A stretch of DNA of 19,348 nucleotides from positions 1 to 19,348 of the forward strand of contig URCY01000037.1 of assembly GCA_900546415.1 (NCBI GenBank), read 5' to 3'. The notes beneath the pieces are model-generated. The model was not told the DNA's origin. It was given only the letters and a program-made list of their open reading frames with translations, and ran no database searches. A program made the position numbers and the translations under genes. The stretch's first letter is position 1; each line of letters begins with the position of its first letter. The DNA is from an uncultured Eubacteriales bacterium. GTDB lineage: Bacteria > Bacillota > Clostridia > Oscillospirales > Oscillospiraceae. Below are positions 14,157-19,348 of this stretch, one piece after another.

Positions 14157-14660
14157 ATGAACAACATGATTATTTTGGACAATTCCTTATGGGAGCTATG
14201 GCAGCAAAAGGTAGACTTTACAATTACACAGACGATCTTTATCGGCCTGTTCTTCTTGATTTGCGGGCTTGTCCTCTGCGCTGCAAATTGGTACATACAG
14301 GTAGGCATTATCGCAGAATTTGGTTATCCGAAACGCTCAAAGCGTGAAAAAAGAAAGGGTACTCTGACATGGATCAAGCAGTTTCGGCCTGTATCACGCA
14401 TCTTTCTGTGGCGTCCATGCAGGAGTGCACAACGAAAAGGCGTGATACTGTGGCTGGCATGGCTATGCAATTTGTTTAATGTGCTTTCCGGTATTCTGTG
14501 CTGCATCGGTTATCCTCTGGCGATTATTATGAGAGGGGTCGGTTGGCCGATGCTTCTTGTGATATTTCCGCCATTCGTAGTTTTTATGGGTGCAGTTTTC
14601 ATAGAGTTTATCCCGACACTCATTTTTCTTCCCTCAGAACGGCGCAGATATGGAAAGTGA
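14157..14660 (+). CDS. Small polytopic membrane protein (uncharacterised)
   Basis: 167 residues with hydrophobic segments at about 24-46, 95-125 (probably two helices) and 130-158, so three or four membrane spans. A strongly basic cytosolic loop (YPKRSKREKRKG) lies near residues 58-69. It follows the propeller gene by 12 nt, and a similar propeller/membrane-protein pair occurs at 16109/17136. The ribosome site is weak (AAGAGA at 14144-14149). ATG 14157 is used, and ATG 14166 is an alternative. Not recognised as any named family. Confidence 0.7.
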   Translation: MNNMIILDNSLWELWQQKVDFTITQTIFIGLFFLICGLVLCAANWYIQVGIIAEFGYPKRSKREKRKGTLTWIKQFRPVSRIFLWRPCRSAQRKGVILWLAWLCNLFNVLSGILCCIGYPLAIIMRGVGWPMLLVIFPPFVVFMGAVFIEFIPTLIFLPSERRRYGK

Positions 14661-14711
14661 GAATCAAAACGAGCACGATCTACCAATAGATCAAACAATT
14701 AGGAGGGCAAT

Positions 14712-15464
14712 ATGATAAAATTCAAAGGAAACGCAATATGCCTGACCGTGTGCGGGTTTCTGCTTGCGGTGGTGCTCTTTTGCGGCTGCTCATTGCACGC
14801 TTCGGAAAACACCGAACAATCAGCGGATGCAGCGCAGGTGACGGCTGCGCAGACCGATGCGGAGCTTATAAAAACGGTCTCCGGCGAAAAGACGTTCTAC
14901 AATCAAATTGCCCAAAATCATGACGACCTTCCGGTCGCAGAGCTGAGCGACGTCCTCTCGACGATCGGAGCAGATGATGAAGCTGCCGACGGATATTTCA
15001 TGACGGATTTGTTGGGGCGGTTTTATTATTCCGTTGATTTATCCAAGCTCGAGCCGATTTGTTATACGCCGGAACAAGAGCTTGTTTGCAAGCTTCCTAC
15101 CGAAGCGGAGACACCGATGCTGATCGTTTTGGACTCGGCGGATGCGCCCGCAAATGTTCGGTATTATCTTGCCGAGGGATGGACGATTCCGACGTCAAAG
15201 GTGACATTTCTGCTGGACGGGCAAGCCCCGCAGGGCGATGACGCAAATCTTTGTGCGCAGCTATTCCAAACGCACGCGACAGCCGGCGGCCATAAAAAAG
15301 TAATGATGCTCGATGGCAATCCCGCCATGCACACGGTTACGGTTCGCTTTGCACAATATTCCGGCTTGGAGTATCATTTTCAGTATTATCAATATCAAGA
15401 CTACGACGGGTATGTTCTTTACAGCCTGTCGGACGGTTGTATGGAACAAGTTGTGCTTGAGTAA
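14712..15464 (+). CDS. Putative lipoprotein (uncharacterised)
   Basis: 250 residues. The N-terminus has a charged start (KFK), a hydrophobic stretch (about 8-23) and FCGC-S, giving a probable lipobox with the lipidated Cys at position 26. Phe at -3 is less usual than Leu. After a Gln/Ala/Asp-rich linker the mature part is an acidic globular domain. It has no recognised motif apart from a Tyr-rich YHFQYYQYQDYDGYVLY near the end. AGGAGGG at 14701-14707 is 4 nt before the ATG. The N-terminal lipid would anchor it to the outer face of the membrane, like its neighbours. Confidence 0.78.
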   Translation: MIKFKGNAICLTVCGFLLAVVLFCGCSLHASENTEQSADAAQVTAAQTDAELIKTVSGEKTFYNQIAQNHDDLPVAELSDVLSTIGADDEAADGYFMTDLLGRFYYSVDLSKLEPICYTPEQELVCKLPTEAETPMLIVLDSADAPANVRYYLAEGWTIPTSKVTFLLDGQAPQGDDANLCAQLFQTHATAGGHKKVMMLDGNPAMHTVTVRFAQYSGLEYHFQYYQYQDYDGYVLYSLSDGCMEQVVLE

Positions 15465-15552
15465 AGGCGATCGGAGCTGACGAACAGCTCTGGTTTGACC
15501 GCGCTTCGCGTTCCAGACCTAAGGCTATAATTGATATGGGATTGAAACTATT

Positions 15553-16029
15553 ATGATAAATAAACGAGGACTGAAACGACATGAACAAGTTTACATAATT
15601 TTTGCGTTGTGTATGTTTGTTGTTCCGCGTATTATTGATTGCATTATCAATAAATTATTGAAAATGGGCGAATTTCACACGCTGCTTCCTGCGGGGATTG
15701 GAGTTGCCTATTCCTTGCTTACAGAAGGAAAAAACTGGTCGGGCTGGTGGGATGCTTTATTGATGCTGTTAGGTGGGGTATTTTATTTTGACATTATAAA
15801 AACACTGTTTAACCATCAGTCCACAAAGAAAAGCTGGAATGACAAGATGATGCTTTGTATTCTAAGCATAGATTTCGTCGCATCCCTTGTGGTGCTGTGC
15901 ACATGCGGGACGAATATGAAGCTTTCGATGATTGGCTCATTAGCGATTGACGCGATTCTGATTGGCGCTTTCGTAATTTTCCTGCGAGCAGAGAGGCGTA
16001 AGACCAAAAATAATACCAATACTCCGTGA
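15553..16029 (+). CDS. Small integral membrane protein (uncharacterised)
   Basis: 158 residues with about four hydrophobic segments (near 13-33, 43-57, 66-82, 98-118 and 124-146) and a basic C-terminal tail (RAERRKTKNN). More AT-rich than the propeller genes next to it. There is no good Shine-Dalgarno before ATG 15553, so the start is uncertain; an internal ATG 20 residues in (MFVVPR) is possible. No family recognised. It sits between the lipoprotein gene and the second propeller gene. Confidence 0.6.
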   Translation: MINKRGLKRHEQVYIIFALCMFVVPRIIDCIINKLLKMGEFHTLLPAGIGVAYSLLTEGKNWSGWWDALLMLLGGVFYFDIIKTLFNHQSTKKSWNDKMMLCILSIDFVASLVVLCTCGTNMKLSMIGSLAIDAILIGAFVIFLRAERRKTKNNTNTP

Positions 16030-16108
16030 GCGGGAACGGAGCATTGCGGCGTGGTCGTATGATAGCCGAACGCATAATTCCGATGCGATAAAATGAGGAG
16101 GATCGAAT

Positions 16109-17125
16109 ATGAAACGAAGCTTTTGGATCTGTTTGCTGCTTTTGGGGGCGTTGATCCCGATCGGGCTGTTCTGCTTTTTTCCGGTTCCCTCGGGGTGGCG
16201 TGCTCCGATCGGGGAGGCGGGGATCGCGAATGCTTGGCAGACGGACGCCTCATTCCTCATGCAGAGCGAACGCGGACAGCTCTATTTTTACGAGCGAAGC
16301 ACGCAGGATGACTTCCTCTATCGAAATTTTTACCAAAATCGCCTGTGCACGGTGCAATCGGACGGCGTGAAGCGCTTGGCGCATCGGAATCATGGGCTGG
16401 CGCTGTTGGACGGCAAGCTTTACTACGCGTCACAAAACACGCTGAGATGCTATGACGCCGAGCGTGGGACGGACGAGGCGGTCGGGACGCTTTCGCGCGA
16501 TCTGCTTGCGACAGACCGCGCGATCGAGACCGACGCGGGTCTGCTGATCCGGAACGACACGCTTGACGAGACCTATCGGGTGGACGCGGACGGTCTGACG
16601 GCCGTTGACCTGCCGACGCAGAGCGTCGTATTTGACGCAAAGCAATATCGCTTAACGGAGCAGGGCGTGCTGATCCGCGAAGCGGACGGCACGGAGGCCG
16701 TGGTTGCGCAGGGCTTTTCCAACTGCCGCATTGCGGCCACGGACAGCGGCGTTTTGATCTATCATACCGACAACCGGGACAATCTGATCCTACAGATCAT
16801 GCGCCCGGACGAGACGATTGAGACCCTGTTTTCCTGCGCGGGCGCTTTTCGGAAATGCGCGGTCAACCTTGGCGCGGATTATGCGTATCTTTCGGTCGAT
16901 CGCTATGAGCGCTATGGGGTGCTCGAGACAAAGCGCTATGCCGATGATTCCGTGCGCGGGACGTGGCGCGTCCGCCTGTCCGACGGCGGGCAGGAAAAGC
17001 TGAGCGAGGAGGTCTATGACGGCCTTTACCGCTTCGACTCGGACGGCTTCTTTGCCTGCAACGCAAAAGGCCGCATTGTGTACATCGATTTGGATGGGCA
17101 ATGCGTGCAAAAGCTGCTGAAGTGA
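16109..17125 (+). CDS. Signal-anchored beta-propeller-like extracytoplasmic protein (copy B)
   Basis: 338 residues. A signal anchor at about 5-27 is followed by repeated strand phrases such as GQLYFYERST, GLALLDGKLYYASQNTLRCY, GVLIREADGTEAVVAQGF and GVLIYHTDNRDNLILQIM. It ends in DGLYRFDSDGFFACNAKGRI. The C-terminal region aligns by eye with the protein at 13167 (shared YLSV, Y-x-x-x-S/T-x-x-GT-x-R, E-x-L-x-E, GLY/GLI, DG-x-x-A, K). GAGGAGG at 16095-16101 is 7 nt before ATG 16109, a strong start. A sensor or partner role at the cell surface is possible but unproven. Confidence 0.82.
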   Translation: MKRSFWICLLLLGALIPIGLFCFFPVPSGWRAPIGEAGIANAWQTDASFLMQSERGQLYFYERSTQDDFLYRNFYQNRLCTVQSDGVKRLAHRNHGLALLDGKLYYASQNTLRCYDAERGTDEAVGTLSRDLLATDRAIETDAGLLIRNDTLDETYRVDADGLTAVDLPTQSVVFDAKQYRLTEQGVLIREADGTEAVVAQGFSNCRIAATDSGVLIYHTDNRDNLILQIMRPDETIETLFSCAGAFRKCAVNLGADYAYLSVDRYERYGVLETKRYADDSVRGTWRVRLSDGGQEKLSEEVYDGLYRFDSDGFFACNAKGRIVYIDLDGQCVQKLLK

Positions 17126-17135
17126 GGTGACGACC

Positions 17136-17591
17136 ATGGATCGAACCGTTACATGTCTGCTGAATGTTGGCCTGCTGACGGCGCTTTGCGCGGTCTATTG
17201 GTTTTGCGCCCCGGTATTCGCGGTCTGCATCCTGCCGCTTCTGCTGCTCCTCACGGTGTATGTGAGCCGGTTTCTGCGGGATCGATTTTCGTCCGTGTGC
17301 GCGAGAGCAATCGCGGGGGGAATGTGCCTCCTGTGCTTAACCGTTTCGGCGGCGCTTTTTGGCGTGCAATACCGGGTGTTCTGCCCGGATCGCGACGCTG
17401 CGGCCTCGCTCGGCCTTGCCATGCTCGACTTACAGGCCATCGCTTTGCTGCTGCCGCCCTGCTGCATTTTCACGACGGCGGCCTTTCCCAAGCTGCGAAG
17501 AACCGCTCGCGCTATGGTGTGCGTGGGATGGCTTGCGCTTCTCGTCGGCCTGCTGATCGTGCTCGAAAAATACGTCCTCCCGTTTGAGTAA
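17136..17591 (+). CDS. Polytopic membrane protein (uncharacterised)
   Basis: 151 residues, nearly all hydrophobic: about five predicted spans (7-25, 27-47, 58-80, 92-115 and 125-145) with short basic loops (RFLRDRF, KLRRTAR). AGGTGA at 17125-17130, overlapping the end of the upstream propeller gene, is 5 nt before ATG 17136. An in-frame GTG at 17127 is less well placed. The overlap with the propeller gene's end suggests the two proteins are made together. No known family. Confidence 0.75.
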   Translation: MDRTVTCLLNVGLLTALCAVYWFCAPVFAVCILPLLLLLTVYVSRFLRDRFSSVCARAIAGGMCLLCLTVSAALFGVQYRVFCPDRDAAASLGLAMLDLQAIALLLPPCCIFTTAAFPKLRRTARAMVCVGWLALLVGLLIVLEKYVLPFE

Positions 17592-17602
17592 GACGGAATG
17601 AT

Positions 17603-17626
17603 TGATGCGTAAATTTGCGCGCATCA
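17603..17626 (+). terminator. Weak hairpin after the membrane-protein gene
   Basis: TGATGCG (17603-17609) pairs with CGCATCA (17620-17626) around a 10-nt loop, 12 nt after a stop codon. No T-run follows, so it is at best a weak terminator. Confidence 0.3.
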
Positions 17627-17654
17627 TAACTTATGCGAGCCGGTTTCGAGATTT

Positions 17655-17849
17655 TTAAGCCTTACATACTTCTACGCGCTGAACCAGCAAGGCGACGTGG
17701 TTAAGATTTTCCGCCCCCTGCCGTCGAGGGGCTCCAACGGGAATCTCAATACTGAGGTGAGCGGTAACGTATGGCTTCTTATTGCAGCGGTTGCATATGC
17801 GACATCGGGGATAACGATGCCCTCTCCAACATACACATACGGCTCGTAA
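17655..17849 (+). pseudogene. Rhs/YD-repeat protein fragment
   Basis: In the frame from 17664 the sequence reads TYFYALNQQGDVVKIF (to 17711). This is the conserved Rhs-core phrase 'YYY-x-x-N-x-QGDVV-x-I' found in Rhs/WapA-type polymorphic toxins and YD-repeat wall proteins. The frame then loses the expected 'DS-x-GT-VVASYTYDAWG' spacing and ends at TAA 17847, after a short PTYTYGS that echoes 'SYTYDAWG'. There is no start codon, ribosome site or further Rhs repeat, so it is a decayed piece. It lies between a membrane-protein gene and another orphan surface-protein gene. Confidence 0.65.
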
Positions 17850-17864
17850 CACTGGAGATGTTTT

Positions 17865-18473
17865 ATGATTTTTTCACCCTATTCTTGCGTGCGGATCGTA
17901 CTGGGCTTTTTGGCGTTATGGGGCTGTAAGCGGCTGATCAAAAGATCCAAGAGCACGCACAAACGATTTTGGGCAGTTTGTGCAGTGGTTGCAGCATCCG
18001 CTGTGGTCTTTGCTGCCGGATTCGCCCCGGTAGAGAATGCCTTTATGACGTTTTCGACACCGGAGGCGGTTTTGAAATATTGCAGCGGCGAGAAAATGAA
18101 AGCGATCATTCGTGGAGAACATTCTGCATTAACAATCAGCGAAGATGACGAGTACCGGATGCTGCCCAAATCGGAAAATGGTTGGAAAATCGGTGTTGGG
18201 CCTGAAATAAAGTATGCCTATTCCGAGACAAGCGGAGATCTGTCAATCAATGTGTTTGAACACAGAGGCTCGAACGATCAATATGTATGCGTGGCGAGCC
18301 TTGATGGAAAGAATCTAATCGTTCAGGATAATCGTGCTTCCAAATTTTATCGCTTTGCGAGTATACAAGCTGCAAACGGAGATACCTACTACGCGTATTG
18401 TGCGTATGTTGATGAGCTTGGGGCGGACTATACGATCACTGTTAATGGGACAGAAGTTCATATTGACAAATAA
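17865..18473 (+). CDS. Membrane-anchored conserved hypothetical protein
   Basis: 202 residues. Two N-terminal hydrophobic segments (about 8-24 and 36-54) are joined by a very basic loop (KRLIKRSKSTHKR). An extracytoplasmic domain of ~145 residues follows. It has TFSTPEAVLKY, MLPKSENGWKIG, DNRASKFYRF and a C-terminal YYAYCAYVDELGADYTITVNG. This order ('F-s-x-E-a', 'GWKIG', 'DN-x-x-SKF', 'YYAY..Y-x-ltVNG') recalls a family of uncharacterised clostridial exported proteins I have seen but cannot name. GGAG at 17854-17857 is 7 nt before ATG 17865. Its neighbours fit an orphan immunity or surface role, which is inference. Confidence 0.75.
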   Translation: MIFSPYSCVRIVLGFLALWGCKRLIKRSKSTHKRFWAVCAVVAASAVVFAAGFAPVENAFMTFSTPEAVLKYCSGEKMKAIIRGEHSALTISEDDEYRMLPKSENGWKIGVGPEIKYAYSETSGDLSINVFEHRGSNDQYVCVASLDGKNLIVQDNRASKFYRFASIQAANGDTYYAYCAYVDELGADYTITVNGTEVHIDK

Positions 18474-18541
18474 ACAGAAGGCGGCTATATAAAGTGGAAG
18501 TGCAACAGTATTATTGATTTCTTCTTTAATCAGTTATCCGT

Positions 18542-18610
18542 GCGCCGGGTGTGGAGGTGAGGAAGTGCGGCGGATTGCGGCATTTCCGCCGCACCCCCTC
18601 CGCACCCGGG
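18542..18610. repeat. GC-rich palindromic (REP/BIME-like) repeat, copy 1
   Basis: A double foldback. The outer arms CCGGGTGTGGAGG (18545-18557) and CCTCCGCACCCGG (18597-18609) pair over 13 bp with one G-T. The inner arms GTGCGGCGGA (18565-18574) and TCCGCCGCAC (18585-18594) pair perfectly over 10 bp. The first 54 bases recur at 19295-19348 with three changes. No coding content. Confidence 0.85.
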
Positions 18611-18672
18611 TTTCAAAAGAATCAAGAAAGCATAAGCGAGATCGCTCAAGGCAACGAATGGGAGGCGTAAAA

Positions 18673-19212
18673 ATGACTCGAAAAAGGAAAATTATAATTC
18701 TGTTGTCGGTTGTTGGGGTATTGCTCGTGGCCTTTCTGCTGTATGGTTTTTTGCTGCCGGGGAGTGCGGATGACAAGAAGGAAACGATCGCGTTTTATGA
18801 CGCACACCGCGTGGAGCTTCAAGCGGCACAACTCGCGCTGCAAGACGATATCGGGACGGGAAAAAATCCCGTTTGGATTGACACGGTAGAAGAGCTTGGA
18901 TCGGATTACCAAAACGATGGTGTAACGGTGAGACGGTATCATGACCTCTATATCATTTCCAAAGAGGAATACCCGGAAACAACCTATCAAATGCTCTATG
19001 AAGTTGCTCAGCCGCTCTTTCATGAAGGGCTGAGCGGCATCAGTGTATCAAGTTATCAGATCCAGTTTTGTGTAAAATCATCTCCGAGCATGGGACGGGA
19101 GGCTTCTCTCGTTTGGAGCGATGGTACCCATGAGCCGAGCGGTTCTTATCCAACGGTTTTGGAGAAACAGCAGTTGGACACGCACTGGTTTGCGCTGGTC
19201 GTTTCGGATTAG
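18673..19212 (+). CDS. Single-TM anchored extracytoplasmic protein (uncharacterised)
   Basis: 179 residues. MTRKRK is followed by one hydrophobic helix (about 7-30), then an outer domain of ~145 residues with mixed helix and strand (AFYDAHRVELQAAQLALQDD; VTVRRYHDLYIISKEEY). There is no recognised motif. GGAGG at 18661-18665 is 7 nt before ATG 18673. The frame is open upstream to 18514, but that part translates the palindromic repeat and is rejected. The gene sits between the two copies of the GC-rich palindrome, so it may be a cassette that moves or duplicates with them. Function unknown. Confidence 0.75.
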   Translation: MTRKRKIIILLSVVGVLLVAFLLYGFLLPGSADDKKETIAFYDAHRVELQAAQLALQDDIGTGKNPVWIDTVEELGSDYQNDGVTVRRYHDLYIISKEEYPETTYQMLYEVAQPLFHEGLSGISVSSYQIQFCVKSSPSMGREASLVWSDGTHEPSGSYPTVLEKQQLDTHWFALVVSD

Positions 19213-19294
19213 GCTTTGATTGCCCGATACCCGTAGAACTGCACGCGTGCGGATGAGCATAAACGCAGATAAGCACGAAAAATTTTACAATCCC

Positions 19295-19348
19295 GCGCCG
19301 GGTGTGGAGGCGAGGCAGTGCGGCGGATCGCGGCATTTCCGCCGCACC
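19295..19348. repeat. GC-rich palindromic repeat, copy 2 (cut by window end)
   Basis: Matches 18542-18595 at 51 of 54 bases in the same orientation, including the inner perfect stem. The outer right arm lies beyond the window. It starts 82 nt after the stop codon of the preceding gene. Confidence 0.85.

Noticed and set aside
16089..16094. TAAAAT as a -10 box for the second propeller gene
   Set aside because: It touches the Shine-Dalgarno sequence, so transcription would start at or after the ribosome site.
18514..18672. N-terminal extension of the last gene
   Set aside because: It would translate the palindromic repeat. A strong ribosome site and a lysine/arginine-rich signal-anchor start are at 18673.

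Overview
The window reads like a GC-rich member of the Clostridia, probably Oscillospirales/Ruminococcaceae. The signs are a 5S rRNA end followed directly by tRNA-Asn, strong Shine-Dalgarno sequences, Firmicutes-type polysaccharide genes, and an Rhs (YD-repeat) remnant. The assignment is an inference from gene content and style; no marker gene fixes the genus.

Region 1 (1-220): the 3' end of a 5S rRNA gene, tRNA-Asn(GUU) with an encoded CCA, and a symmetrical hairpin terminator whose right arm has been tandemly duplicated (28-bp unit).

Region 2 (about 256-11525): one tightly packed operon for a Wzx/Wzy-type surface polysaccharide. Order: HpcH/HpaI-like aldolase, small membrane phosphoglycosyl transferase (priming enzyme), Ldh-family 2-oxoacid oxidoreductase, acyltransferase-3 membrane protein, GT4, GT-A glycosyltransferase, DXD (OCH1-like) glycosyltransferase, GT2, O-antigen-ligase/Wzy-like polymerase, Wzx-like flippase, and a PF14907-like nucleotidyltransferase. 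Most junctions overlap by 4-17 nt, so translation is probably coupled. The priming enzyme starts the lipid-linked unit, four glycosyltransferases extend it, the flippase exports it and the polymerase joins units. The aldolase, oxidoreductase and acyltransferase may make or add a non-sugar acidic or acyl decoration.

Region 3 (11545-12970): a near-consensus promoter, a structured leader, tRNA-Leu(UAG) and its terminator. Immediately after the terminator the DNA becomes AT-rich and accessory. It holds seven small, mutually different hairpins about 20 bp apart, running in frame into the C-terminal part of a four-helix-bundle (S23/IVS-type) protein gene. Next come a coupled two-TM protein gene, a terminator, and a 163-bp MITE-like foldback element.

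Region 4 (12949-19348): a string of uncharacterised membrane-anchored or secreted proteins. It includes two paralogous signal-anchored, probably beta-propeller proteins, each followed by a small polytopic membrane protein, plus a lipoprotein. A truncated 'NC'-motif papain-like fragment lies at the left end and a clear Rhs-repeat fragment at 17655-17849. The region looks like the debris and orphan partners of an Rhs/polymorphic-toxin locus. A GC-rich palindromic repeat occurs twice (18542 and 19295), flanking the last gene. All functional statements about region 4 are inference.
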